Positions 10,023 through 21,501 of a DNA stretch of 64,000 bases are shown piece after piece. Numbering within the stretch: the stretch's first letter is position 1; every line of letters starts with the position of its first letter. The stretch comes from Colocasia esculenta (Eukaryota > Streptophyta > Magnoliopsida > Alismatales > Araceae), in assembly GCA_014218235.1 (NCBI GenBank), contig CM024753.1, positions 190,068,348-190,132,347 on the forward strand, in the 5' to 3' direction. The notes below the pieces were generated by a model that was not told where the DNA came from, made no database searches, and was given only the letters and a program-made list of their open reading frames with translations. A program made the translations under genes and the position numbers.

Positions 10023-12710
10023 ATGGGGACCAGGGAGCCCGTAATTGAAGAAATTCCTTGCTCTGAGAGTGAGGATGAAGAAGAGGAAGAGGATGCCCAA
10101 ATAGAGGACATTTCTGATTTTGGCCTCCTCTCCCTCTTTGGCTCTGATTTCCCTTCTCCCCCATCTTCTCCTCCACCTTCTCCATCTCCATCTCCTTCTA
10201 TTTCCGCATCTAATCCCCTTCTTTCCCCTCCTGTCCTTTCTCCATCCCTCATCTCGTCAGTCGAGGCTACCCTGAGTCAGCAACTCATGGTTCTTGGCCT
10301 TGACTCCAAAAAAAAAAACGCCAATTTTGAAAATTGGAAATCCGAGGTCTCCATTGAGCACCCCTCCTCTTTGGAACCTCTTCCGCTCGGCCAGGGGCCG
10401 ACGCTTTCCGGCCTAAGTTCCTCTTCCTCTTGCCCCTCTAGGGGCATTTCCCCTGTACATAGTTTTGTACATAGTAGTCCTGTAAATAGTGGTCTAGATT
10501 CTAGTTTAGAGTCAGGTCTAGAGGTTAGTTTAGAGTCTGGTTTAAGTCTAGGAGAGTCTAGTTCCTCTCAGCCATGTGTGCGCAAGGAGAAGGGTAGGCA
10601 AGTTCCTGCCCGTTTTGTTTTGGCCTTGGCTGAGAGATGTGCTAAGTTAAGTCAGGTGCCAGAATTTCTTGAGGATCCTGCTCTCGTGGAATCAGATTTT
10701 GAAGAAGGTGACTCCGTAGATGACGGTCTAGGTGTCTATCTGCTAGATTTTAATGAGGAGGGTGAGTCAGGAGATCCTGGGTTAGGAGAAGAGGACCCAG
10801 TGAGCTCCTATGTGGATGGCACAAAGAGGTTCGACGAGCCAACCATGGCTGCTGACGAGCCTACTAAAGAGGTCAACCTTGGCACTGAAGAATCCCCGAA
10901 GACAGTTTTGATTAGTGCCAACTTGAGTGTTGAAGAAGAAGAAGCTTTGGTAGCCATTCTCAAAGAATTTTGACGGATTTGCTTGGTCTTACGAGGACAT
11001 GCCGGGGCTCGACACCTCTTTGGTCGAGCATCGTTTGGTCCTAAAAGCCGACGCAAAGGCCGTCAAACAAAAGTTGAGAAGGCTACATCCTAAGCTGGCA
11101 CTCAAGATCAAAGAGGAGTTGACAAGTTGCACAAAGCCAAATTCATTAGGGTTGTGCTATATCCACAGTGGGTAGCTAATATCGTCCCCGTAATGAAGAA
11201 GGACGGTAAGGTTAGGATCTGTATAGATTTCCGTGACCTTAATCGTGCTTGCCCAAAGGACGATTTCTCTCTCCCACACATAGATGTCCTAGTGGACAAT
11301 ACTGCCGGTTTCGAGCTTTTGTCATTTATGGATGGTTTCTCTGGGTACAACCAGATTCGCTTGGCGGAGGAAGACCAGGAGAAAACTTCATTTACAATGC
11401 CCTGGGGGACTTACTGTTATGTCGTCATGCCCTTCGGATTGAAGAATGCGGGAGCAACCTATCAAAGGGCAATGATGGCAATTTTTCATGACATGATGCA
11501 TGTGCACATGGAGGTCTATGTGGACGATGTCTTGGTAAAATCAAAGACTCGACATGGCCATGCTGAGGTCCTCCGGGCAGTTCTCCAAAGGTCTAGAGAG
11601 CATAATCTTAAGATGAACCCCAAGAAGTGTGTCTTTGGTGTCTCTTCGGGGAAATTGCTTGGGTTCATAGTAAGTAAGCGGGGAATTGAAATTGATCCTA
11701 ACAAGGCCAAAGCAATAATCGACATGCCTCCTCCTAGGAATATCAGAGAAGTTAGAGGGCTAATTGGCAGACTCCAGTTCATTCGGAGATTTATCTCCCA
11801 GCATTCAATCCGCTGTAAGCCCTTCTACGAGATGCTTAGAGGAGAGGCGAAGTTCAATTGGGACGAAAAATGTCAGAAGGCCTTTGATGAATTGAAGAGC
11901 TATCTTTTAAATCCCCCTGTTCTCGCTCCTCCGGTCCCGGGTCGGCCTTTACTGCTCTATGTGTCAACCACGGAAGACTCAACTGGAGCGGTTTTGGCCC
12001 AATACGACGACGAGAAGAAGGAGAGAGCGGTGTACTATTTATCCAAGTTGTTCAATGAGGCTGAAAAGAAGTACACCGCCATGGAAAGAACGTGCGCGGC
12101 CGTCGTCTGGGTTGCCCAGAAGTTGAAGCACTATTTCTTGGCTCATGAAGTGAAACTTCTGGCGCGTATGGACCCTATTCGGTACTTGCTTGAGAAGCCC
12201 GTCCTGACTGAGCGGTTGATGAGGTGGCAAAGTTTCCTCAATCAATTTGATATCACCTATGTCAACCAAAAGTCAATCAAGGGGCATGCCATAGCTGAGC
12301 ATTTGGCCCACCACCCCTTACCTTTATATTCCCCCGTTGATGAAAGTTTTCCCGATGAAGAGTTAGGAGCCATTATTGATGGTGAACCTTCATGGGTGCT
12401 TTACTTCGATGGGGCGCTCAATTCCAAAGGGTGTGGGATAGGGGCAGTCCTCCTCTCTCCGGAAGGGGTAGTCATTCCGCACGCCTATCAGTTAACCTTC
12501 CGAGCCACGAACAATGTGGCTGAGTACGAGGCTCTCCTAGTCGGGCTGAAAATGGCTTTATTGCTCGGAGTCAAGGAGTTAAGGATTATTGGAGATTCGC
12601 AGTTGATACTCCGGCAATCTCTTAGCAAGTACCAGACCCGGGACCCCAAGCTGAAACCATACCAAGAGTTGGTAGGAAAAGTAGTCCGGCAGTTTAGAAG
12701 CTCACCCTAG
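10023..12710 (+). pseudogene. pol: Tat reverse transcriptase with two RNase H domains
   Basis: The acidic, Ser/Pro-rich linker ORF 10023-10973 leads into the conserved block before RT ('FAWSYEDMPGLD'), reached after a frame change at about 10971 with another near 11118. The main ORF 11127-12710 has RT motifs: 'VRICIDFRDLN', 'LSFMDGFSGYNQI', 'MPFGLKNAGATYQ' and the catalytic 'YVDDVLVKS'. A first RNase H follows in degenerate form ('LLLYVSTTEDSTGAVLAQ'), lacking the usual leading catalytic Asp. A second RNase H comes next with all signatures, 'YFDGALNSKGCGIGAVL', 'NNVAEYEALL' and 'IIGDSQLI'. That acquired second RNase H marks the Tat lineage. The reading frame is lost again at about 12700, before integrase. 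A poly-A run sits in the linker near 10311. Confidence 0.9.
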
Positions 12711-14145
12711 TTCACACTCCTAGGGCCCAAAATATCCTAGCAGATTCCCTCGCTTCCCTCGCGTCTTCCATTCCCATTCCTTTGGGAAAGTCGTCTGAAA
12801 CCGTCTCTGTTCAGAGGTTAAGAGTCCCTTCCCATGTCGATCCGTGGTTCTCTCAGCTCGTTTGTCCTTCTCCATCCCTTCGGGTCCATGCGCTTTCCAA
12901 AGAGCCAAAAATTGACCTTGAAGATGGCCATCCCTGGTATTTTGACATCGAAAACTTTCTCAAAGATGGATCCTTCCTGATTATGCCACCTCTGCCGATA
13001 GACGGGCAATTCGTCGCGTCTCGGAGCGTTACAAGATCATAGGTGGCATTCTGTACAAAAAGTCTCTCAGCGGGGTCTATCTCCGTTGCCTTGATGAAAT
13101 CGAGTCTCAAGATGTTGTTGAAGCCGCTCACTCTAGTGAATGTGGTGGCCATGTTAATGGTAGAGCAATTGCCCAGAAATTGCTAAGACACTATTATTGG
13201 CCCACCATGGAAGAGGACTGTCGCCATTTTCGTCCGTCACTGTGCTAAATGCCAATTACACGGTGACAAAATTCATGCTCCTTCCTCTTCTCTTCACCCT
13301 CTCATCGCACCATGGCCTTTCGCCATGTGGGCATTCGATGTGGTCGGTCCTCTTGCGGACAAACCGGAGAAGTCCGGAAGAAGTCCTTCATTCTGACCGC
13401 CACGGAGTACTTCACAAAGTGGGCTGAAGCAGAAGCGTTCATAGAAGTCAAAGCTTCAACAGTCGTCAAGTTCATCAAGCGCAACATCCTTGCAAGATTT
13501 GGCGTGCCTCGGGACATCGTCACCGACAACGGACCGCAATTCACTTCACAGGAGCTTCGCGACATGTGTGGTAAATATGGCATTAATTTGCATCATTCAT
13601 CACCATATTATCCACAAGGTAATGGACAAGCGGAAGCTACTAATAAAACTCTCATTAAAATCATAAAGAAAACATGCAAATCTCACAACAATGCTGACTG
13701 GCCAGATCGCTTGGTTGAAGCTCTTTGGGCTTATCGCACCTCGGTCCGAACTCCTACGGGGCAAACCCCTTATGCCTTGACGTACGGATCGGATGCGATA
13801 CTCCCATATGAGATCTTCGTCCCTTCACTTAGAGTTCAATTGGATTCCGAACTTGATCCTGATCAACGTCGGGAAGCCTTGTTGGCACAACTTGAACTCT
13901 TAGATGAAAGGCGAATGATAGCGGCTGACCATGCACAGGTCTATCGTCAGAGAATTGCACGTTTTTATGCCAAAAGAGTTCTTGAGAGAAAGTACGAAGT
14001 GGGTGAAATGGTCCTTAAGCGTAAAATCTTAAAAGCACCAGGTCCCAGGAGTAAATTGCAAGAAAATTGGGAGGGTCCTTTTGTTGTCAAAGAAGCATAC
14101 TCAGGGAACGCTTATAGGTTAGTGGATGCCGAGGAGTTGAGCTAA
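12711..14145 (+). pseudogene. pol: Tat integrase region, frameshifted
   Basis: After RNase H the frame resumes at 12782-13042, changes near 12990 to a frame with the HHCC zinc-binding region ('HSSECGGHVNGRA', 'CAKCQLHG'), and changes again near 13232 and 13375. The catalytic core is recognisable: first Asp in 'WAFDVVGP', second in 'VTDNGPQF', Glu in 'GNGQAEAT', with 35 residues between the second Asp and the Glu. The C-terminal part 'KLQENWEGPFVVKEAY' is the usual gypsy integrase tail and ends at 14145. The enzyme would insert the cDNA into the genome. Catalytic residues survive but at least three frame changes separate the domains, so this copy should not make a complete integrase. Confidence 0.87.
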
Positions 14146-15431
14146 CGCACCCTTGGAATGCAGTCTACCTCAAGAAGTTCTACCCATAGTCAGTCAGTCA
14201 GTCCGTCAAGTCGGTCATTCATCACTTGTTAAGGTGTGGTCTTCTTTCTTTACTCTTCCACGTGGCCACTAGTCAGGTAGGGCTTATTCACACACCACAC
14301 GATGTTGAGATATTGCCCTTTGGCTAGAAAATCACTAGTACACTCGGGCGGTCTCATCCGGTCAATGTGTTTCCCCTATTCTTTTCCCACTCGGTCGTGT
14401 CTGGAAGCGGAACAAACTACGAGTAAGGGACCACCCACTCTCTTTTAAAAGGACAAGGTCACCATAAAACAGGGGCAACTAATGAAAGCAAGGGGCAAAA
14501 TGTCAAATCAAGCCTCAATGGGGAAAAGAAAAGCCAAAAGGTCAAAAAAGGGTAGCAAAAAGTACGTACCCAAAAAAGGCTGACCAACTCAAGGAGGTAG
14601 CAAAAAGTACGTGCCTCCACCCCAAAATCAGAAATAAAATGAAAAATCCCCCTGAAAACAATGGTTGACCAAGTCTGCTTGATATGAGATGTCGGTTTGG
14701 AAACAAAAAGTAGTTTGAACCAAAGTCCTACATGATTTTCTATACATTTCTTCCGATTTCTCCCACTAGGGGCAATTTGATTGTATAAGACCCTCTGTAG
14801 TGGAAATATCAAGAAGGCTAGGGGCAATGTCCAACATCAAGGAATTCACACACGTCCCTCCTCACTCTTGGCCTCTGTGGTTAAGTAGATCGTGTAAACC
14901 CTACACTGCAACATGTGATGAATATGTGTCTTAGAGTCAAAAAAAAAAATGCAAAAAGAACAAAAAGAGAGTCTTTTAGTGTACATATTTCACGTGTACA
15001 TATTTTCTCCCAAATTTTCTCCCTTATTTTCAAAAGCCAAAAATAGAAAAAATCAAAAATCCAAAAAAAAAATTAGTGGTACCATGTATATATGCTAACA
15101 TTCTCCTTATTTTCTTATCAAAAAAAAAAACAAAATCAAGAAAACAAAAAAAAAATGCATGTGCATATTCCCTTCGGTTATTTTATTATGTTCCTATCTT
15201 TGATTAGAAATTAGCCCCTTGACCAGATCTCAAGAAAGGTATATCGTAGGCAAGGGGCTAAAAACAGATCTACACTAACCTGTTTTCTTTAAGTGTTGTG
15301 GATACAGGATGCAGGAACCAAAGCAAAACATTCAAATACACAAGTCACAAACAAATCCACAATATTCCACTATGATAATCAAGTCTGTGTACATATCATG
15401 ACAGGGGCATACCCCTGGTGGTACAAAAGTG
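14146..15431. other. Non-coding spacer after Tat integrase
   Basis: Between the integrase stop and the 3' end of the antisense PMD gene the sequence is A-rich, with several poly-A runs (near 14941, 15065, 15121 and 15145) and a loosely repeated 'caaaaagtacgt' (14559 and 14603). No ORF with recognisable content was found. The spacer should contain the convergent 3' ends of the sense retrotransposon gene and the antisense gene. Confidence 0.55.
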
Positions 15432-18291
15432 TCACTCCTCTCTCCGCTCCCCCTCCGCAGGCCTCTGTCTGCGGGAGCTGCTCACCTCATCCTCCTCCCT
15501 CTCCCGACGCCGGTCTGGGAGAGGAGGTCTCGAAGCCGTGGAAGCCTCCGGTTGCGGCAGTCCTCCTCCTCGAACCACGGATGGATCCCCCAGCGACATG
15601 ATATCGTCAAGCGAGGCGAACGCTGATCCGGTCCTCGCAGGCGTCGCCTGCTGAGCCTGCCGCTGCTGCTCCCGACGCTTCTTCAGCACCCGGTCCTTTA
15701 GGATCTCGTACTCCGCGGCGATCCACACCCGAGCCGTCTCGGCCTCCCTCTGCCTCTCTCGGGCCTCGAGTAGGCGACCCCTCATGGTGGCCCGGTCATC
15801 CCTCAGCTCCTCCATGGCAGTCACCATGGTCCGCCGCTGCATATCAAAAGCAAAGAGGATCAGTCATGAACATGTGCAGGAAGAAGAGGAAAGAAGGAAG
15901 TGTCTTACCTCGACCTCCAAACCAGAAATCCTCGCCTCTAACTCCAGTCATAGACTCTCCATCTGTGCCTGGAGAGTAGCCACATCTCCTCTCTGCCGCT
16001 GCATGTCAAGGGGCAAGCATGTTAGAACATTCAATGGACTTTGAAAGAAAGTGCTAGTTTGGTGTCTTACCTGAGCCCCAATCTCTCGAGCCTGCTCCTC
16101 AAGCTCCCGGACCCTCGCCTCCGCTCGGTCCAGGGCCCTCTGCAAGTGAACCGCCAGGTCCCCTCCGGCCGGCTGGGCGGACGAGCTCGCCCCCGCATCC
16201 TGGCTCGCCTGCGCTCTCAATAGCTCTCCTCTCTGCATGCACAAAATCTTGGTCAGAAATCAAATCAAATCAATGTCAATTTCAAGATCAATGGTTAATG
16301 TTACTTACCAATGTCCTGACCTCGGCCCGGAGCCTCGTCAGCTCCACCTCCTGCTCGGCCAGTCGCCCCTCCAAGAGGCGGATGGCCTGTGACTCCGGCA
16401 TCTGCCAAATGCTTCAAGGTTAGAATCAATTCAAATTCAGATCCGACCAAGGCTTAGAGTTAGAAGTTTCACTCACCACTCGTCGGTCAAGCCGGAGTCG
16501 CCCGGCATATCGTGCCTGGTAGTCCTCCATATAAGCTGAGCTGTCGAGGAGGTCGGTCACTCGCAGTACCTGCTCGCCGCCCTCGCGCCAGTACGCGACG
16601 GTGCTGCCGTGGTCTGCACCCCAGTCGCGGTCCTCGGCGAAGAACCGCCGGCGCGAGTGTCCCTCTCTCCCGAGGGAGGGCACCTCGATGGCCGGCTGGT
16701 GCCAGCCCAGTGTCCGCACCACCAACTCCAAATACAGTACCTCACATGTCCCGAGGCACAGTAAAAGGAGGTGGCGGTCGAAAAGGGGCCGACCCGCCGC
16801 CACCGCCGGGTGCGAGGCGTCCGCCTCCCCCCGATATGGGGTCCACACCACCTGAGAAGAACAAGAAGACACTGGTCAGTAACATCAAATGCAGCAGTAA
16901 TTGAAAGAATGCAAAAGCTAGTTGAGGGTTTCATACCTGGTCGTGCGGGTAGTGGTCAAGTGCGACCCGCACATCCCCTGCCCTCCTGTCAGTGACCCTG
17001 GGGTCCGGGGCCACCTCCCACCTCGTCATGAGAGGCACCATCATCTGGCGCCCCTCTACAAGTGTCCCGCGCCCCATGGGGAAGCGGGTATACCCCCAGA
17101 TCTGCAAGAAGAGAAAGTCAGTCAGTCAAGCAATTTAATCAATTGAAATTCAAATTGAGCTTTAAAGGAAAAAATTGCGTACCTGAAGGAAGGGGGTGAA
17201 GCCCCCAGTGCTCTGTGAATGCTGCGAGCTACTGGGTAGAAGTGAGAACAGATGTCCTAGCATCGCAGCGCCCCAAGCATACCTCCCCGCCTGCGCCAGA
17301 TCTCGAAGCAGTAGCACGAACTTGCAGTTCATCTGAGATGACTGTGTCGCGAACAGCAGGCGTCCAAAGAGGTAGCTGACAAAGATCCGCACCGAGCGCT
17401 CCTCGCTCCGGTCTCCTAGGTCGAGTGCACCCCGCACTCCAGCATAGAACTCATCCAGTGACTCTAGGGGTCCTCTCCTCCTACCCCTCAATCCAACCGC
17501 CTCCGACAGCGATCCGAGCAGGATGCTCCGGATCGGTCTCCTCCTCCCGGCCACAAACTCTGGCCCCAGCAACTCCGCAATATCGTCATGATAGTCCCTC
17601 CTCTCCAGTCCGACTACCGGCTCTCCCTGAACCGGTAGCCCCGTCAGATACGCCACATCCTCTAATGTGGGTATCATGTGACCCCAAGGCATGATGAATG
17701 CCTTGCAATCCTCCTCCCATCTCTCCCTCAACGCCTCTAGGTACGGCACATCTAAGTGGAAAGGGCGTACCGACAGGAGATGTCCGAACCCCATCCTCGC
17801 TATCTGGTCCTGCTGGGCCTCTGGAAGCGCATGGTACCACGCCCAGCATAAATCCCAGGTCACCTTGCTCCTCATTCGGCCCTTACCCTGCAGAAAACAC
17901 AGAAATATTAACGTCAGCATCGACTGCCATTGATTTTCAACTGACGGCAAAGGGTCTGCCGTTTACTCATAATCGGCGTCAATGGGGTGGCCGTTTAGTT
18001 CCTGTATCGACGTCCAACCCATTGCCGTCAAGATCATCTTGACGGCAAGGGGGTGGACGCCAGGAGGAACTCGACGGCAACCGATGTTGCCGTCAAATTC
18101 CTGTCTGTCCCGACGACCCTTCCCCTGTTTCCCCTTCTTTTTACCAAATGAAATCACATTCGCAAGGGTTTTAGGGTACTCACCCGGGGTCGTCAAGGTG
18201 CGTCCGCCTCCGTCTCGTCTCCTCCTTCGGTCTCGTCCCCCTCCGGTAGATCCTCCACCGCGACTTCTTCCTCTTCCTCCGCCATGGCCAT
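15432..18291 (-). pseudogene. Antisense plant-mobile-domain (PMD) gene with coiled-coil tail, 8 exons
   Basis: Minus-strand gene inside the Tat element. Proposed exons: 18291-18184, 17887-17183, 17101-16937, 16851-16477, 16401-16309, 16232-16071, 15998-15909, 15836-15432. Every junction has a GT donor and AG acceptor, every exon length is a multiple of three, and introns are 72-85 bp except the first (296 bp). Exon 1 starts MAMAEEEEE, acidic. Exons 2-4 encode a domain like the plant mobile / PP7-long-form-like family: 'WDLCWAWYHALPEAQQ', 'FGHLLSVRPFHLDVPYLEAL', 'WGHMIPTLEDVAYLTGLP', and later 'VWTPYRGEADASHP'. Exons 5-8 give heptad-rich, Glu/Arg-rich coiled coil and a Ser-rich end. Two in-frame TGA codons (exon 1 near 18195, exon 7 near 15949) suggest decay. 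Its role is unknown; antisense extra ORFs are known in Tat elements. Exon 1 is the least certain. Confidence 0.8.
17925..18115. repeat. Dyad-rich segment in PMD intron 1
   Basis: This part of the 296 bp first intron is packed with GACGGCA/TGCCGTC and GACGTC words in both orientations. It includes a perfect 27 bp palindrome at 18022-18048, with 13-base arms (left arm ttgccgtcaagat) around a single central C, and a second dyad at about 18073-18094 with 8-base arms gacggcaa / ttgccgtc and a 6-base loop. The same vocabulary occurs in the LTR. An RNA transcribed from either strand could fold into strong hairpins. Confidence 0.7.
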
Positions 18292-18892
18292 CTCCACCTC
18301 GTCCCCTTCCTCCTCCGGTTAACGACGGTCCCGGAGAGCACCTCGTTTCTCCCTTGTCCTCATTATCTCAAGCAAGGTGATCAGGTTCGGTTTCTTTCTC
18401 CCGGCGCTTGGGAAGATGGAATGGCGCCCGGGAGAAAGCGTCGGTTCAAAAAAAGGGCGTTTACTGGTTTAACGTCAATCTCTGGCTGTTTAACTTTATC
18501 TGGCGTCAAGCTCTGGCCGCCGACGTACCTTCAGCGGCCAGGGTCTGGACGTCAATGTCCCTTCAATGTCAGACCTCGAAGTCTTGTCGACGGCTAGGTT
18601 TGGACGTCTAGTTTAAACTAGACGGCTACCTATGTGGACGTCGATTGTCAGTCTCAATGGTTAGCGACCAAAGAGTTGGACGTTAACCAGTGATTGGCAG
18701 CCATCGATGTGGACGCCAACTACTCCGCACTCAGTCCTCACAACACAGTCTTTTGAACATCCTTGAGGTCATTTCATTCCCATTTCACCACATTCCATTC
18801 CACACATCAATCAATGCAAGTCAATTGAACACAAATGCAAACCATCTTTATTCATCTAATTGTGTTACACTTATTCAGATCTGAAAAGTACA
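18292..18892. other. Spacer between the two antisense Tat genes, with dyad cluster
   Basis: This segment is upstream of the PMD gene and downstream of the DUF7745 gene. No protein is recognised. From about 18465 to 18720 it carries repeated 'aacgtcaatc', 'tggccgccgacg', 'ggacgtcaatg', 'ggacgtctag', 'gacggctacc' and 'ggacgtcgat' motifs, the GACG/GGCGGC vocabulary seen in the LTR. The rest is AT-rich and featureless. It may be the promoter region of the PMD gene. Confidence 0.5.
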
Positions 18893-20270
18893 TCACTTTG
18901 CCCTGCGGGCCATGAAATAGCCACAAGCAACGGGAAGAATGCTATAATTGTATTCCTCATACTTCAAGATCTCTTCCCGTTTCTCCTGAACAGCCAAACC
19001 CACCTTCCTGCTCACTGTATGTTTTGCCCAAGCCTTCATCGCTTTCTTCATCAGCCTTTCGTTTCTTCCGGTGACTATCATATCGATGCCGTTGAATGAA
19101 ATGGGAATTCCCCGTGGAATCCCAAGCTGACAGTGGCACCGATGTGGTTGATACGCCACCATCCGATCAGCCCCAATCAGCCATAAATCTTTGTCTTCCC
19201 TGGTCCGTGCTCTGAACTCGATAGTCCTCATAAACAGCGGCCTCACGATGAACTCATCCATGCCCAGATATGCTAAGTGATCTCTCCAAGCATCTCGGCC
19301 CTTCAAGTGCGCGGTCACACACTTGATCTCATCCTCTGGCTCGTACCACGCCCTGCTACAATGCACTGAACTCCGAAGGAAGACTCTGGAGGGGGTAGGT
19401 TGTGCATCAGCAAAATCAAACTTTAGATGAGCTTCCATCCATACCTGGAGCAGAAACAAACTCCCGCACGTGCGTCCGCCTAGGCTCATGGTGGTGAGCG
19501 AACTGTACAGGTGGGCCAGCACTGCAGGGCAAGTGACTGCCCGCGCCATAGCAGAGTGAGTATCCCAACATGCTCGTACAGGATGAAGTCGCCGCTCGTG
19601 GGGAACAGGAACACCCCGGCCAGGCAAAGAGTCAGTCCTCGCGTCACTCTCTCTCCGCCAATTTCCCGGGCATGCTGGATCAGCCACCAAGCCAGCCGGT
19701 CCAGGAAGATTCCATTCTTGTTCGTCATCCGCAGTACTTCTTTCTTGTCCCGCACGATGTCAGCAAGAATCTCTTCCCACGGGAGGAGAGGAGTCGCTGC
19801 ATCGTACTCCAGGCACCGCTGCCACCCCAGGAACAATTCCACCTCCTCCAATAACACGCTCGCCTCGAATCCCTGGAACACGAACGTGTGCGTGTGCGGG
19901 TGCCATCTCTCTACCAGCGCCCCCAGGGCGTCGAATCCCCACCACATCTCCTTCATGTTCTTCGCCAGTACCACCATGAAGTTCAAATGCCACATTCCGA
20001 TGAAGCTCCGCATGTTCAGGGTTATCACGTTAACCAGATTCACGAGCCAGGAAAAGGCCCGTACCTAGCCTTGGCTTGGGAATGCCGGGATCTCCTGCAT
20101 ATGGGCGGGGTTCTGTAAGAGTGCTGTTTGGGGCGTTTTCAGCCCGGGAAAGAGCAGAAACAATCATCACTTACCTCTCCATTGGCTAGACACATGCTCA
20201 GGTGTCCCGGAATTTCACTCAGAACTCCGGGATTCGCACCTGTAGATCGTTTGGTTGATGAGGAGGCCAT
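18893..20270 (-). pseudogene. Antisense DUF7745-like gene, two exons, frameshifted
   Basis: Exon 1 is 20270-20175 (starts MASSSTKRS, 32 codons, donor gtaagt). Exon 2 begins at 20094 after an 80 bp intron and ends at the stop at 18893. Both exons are in phase 0. Exon 2 carries a TAG near 20065-20067, then an open frame with 'ALVERWHPHTHTFVFQ', 'FLGWQRCLEYDA' and 'LTLCLAGVFLFPTSGDFI', and after a frame change at about 19550 continues with 'HLYSSLTTMSLGGR', 'CGSLFLLQVWMEAHLKF' and a basic end. The block order is that of the plant DUF7745 family, itself similar in style to plant mobile domains. Function is unknown. The lesions argue that this copy is dead, although the family may be functional in sister elements. 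Assignment is from memory of family motifs. Confidence 0.65.
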
Positions 20271-21490
20271 CTTGCTGTTCTTCTCTGTCTCTTTGCTCTC
20301 TGGTTCGCAGCAGGAGCAGGGAGGGACGGAGGTAGGAGATGAAAGAGTCCTTATGGACTCTCATCACCTATTTTTTTGGTTTGATCCGCTGTCAGGCAGG
20401 CGCCCAGATCGGTGGACGTCAGTTACAGGTTGGCGGCCACATCGGTGGACGTTAACCAGAGTACTGGCGGCCATCGATGTGGACGTTGACTGACCGGAAA
20501 TGCTTAAATTCGTAATCTTTATATGGCCATTATCCTTTATCTTGTGCTTCAAGTTGTTTTGCAGATATCTTAAGCACAAGCTGCGCTCCAATTTCGGAAC
20601 GCTCATGCGACTTTGAGCGTTACAGGTATGTCTAACATAGGACCCCACCAGAGGCGAATAACTTGGCGACCGTGAACCCTGAGTTCCCCTTCACCAAAAA
20701 CCATGATGGGTTTGCGATCTCTCAGTTATTCGTATGGCCTTTAGAATTTTCCTCTGGTGCTAACTTGCATTTTAGATAGGCAACCCACACCAGCATGCAT
20801 CTTCACTGCTAACATTCTAAACACTCAAAAAAAAATGGTGATTTTCCTCGATTATATGATTGCTCCATGGCTCCCCAGCTCAGGTAGCCTACTGGGTCCG
20901 CTCTTCATGACTGTCCAGGTCGATATCGGGTCTTTGTTGCCCCTTCTCCACTTGTCCCACCGTGCTTTCAACAAATGATCATTCCAGCCTTATTGAGTTC
21001 ATTTGAGCCTTCGCCAGCCGCGAGCTTAATTCTGGACTTCAGGCTTTCCAAGCATGTGATTCCAGTTAGAGTCTTTTGATAATCCTTTGAGAGATCAACC
21101 AACTCCTTGTCTTCGTGACCTCCTAAATTCGGGACCGACGTCCTGATTAGGCCAGCGAGCCCACGGCTCCGGTTACGAGACCCTCCTGATTCAACCGTCA
21201 TATTACAACTCCTTTGACTCAGACACGCCGGAAACTAGTCAAAGTCCAACACGGCCATGCCAGGGACCCTGCCATTGGGTTGCAGTTGTAGTTACACGGG
21301 TAGATCATCCTTTTCCTACCCCTATTTGTCTCTCAGACGATTCATCATTTGTTTCTAGCTTGTCTCTTTCGTTTGGTTTGCTAGAATTCCTATCCTCGGA
21401 GATGGCCCTTCCATTAAATCTCCGCGTCCTTTGTTTACCGAGACACCAACCTTTCAGTCCGCTTTGCTCCCTTGCAAGGCCGGACGTCTT
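20271..21490. other. Non-coding 3' region of the Tat element
   Basis: This stretch lies upstream of the DUF7745 gene and before the polypurine tract. A GACG/GGCGGC dyad cluster sits at about 20395-20495 ('ggacgtcagttac', 'ttggcggccac', 'ggccatcgatgtggacg'), immediately upstream of DUF7745 exon 1. The remainder has no recognisable ORF or repeat. Confidence 0.5.
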
Positions 21491-21501
21491 GGAGGGGCAT
21501 T
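21491..21501 (+). other. Tat polypurine tract
   Basis: The purine-rich 'ggaggggca' directly precedes the 3' LTR start at 21502, as required for plus-strand priming. A pyrimidine (t) sits at 21500-21501, next to the LTR. Confidence 0.6.

Noticed and set aside
13400..13440. Possible loss of a catalytic Asp in the Tat integrase (ATEYFTKW instead of ATDYFTKW)
   Set aside because: The first catalytic Asp of the D,D-35-E core lies earlier, in 'WAFDVVGP', and is present. The D-to-E change is outside the triad.
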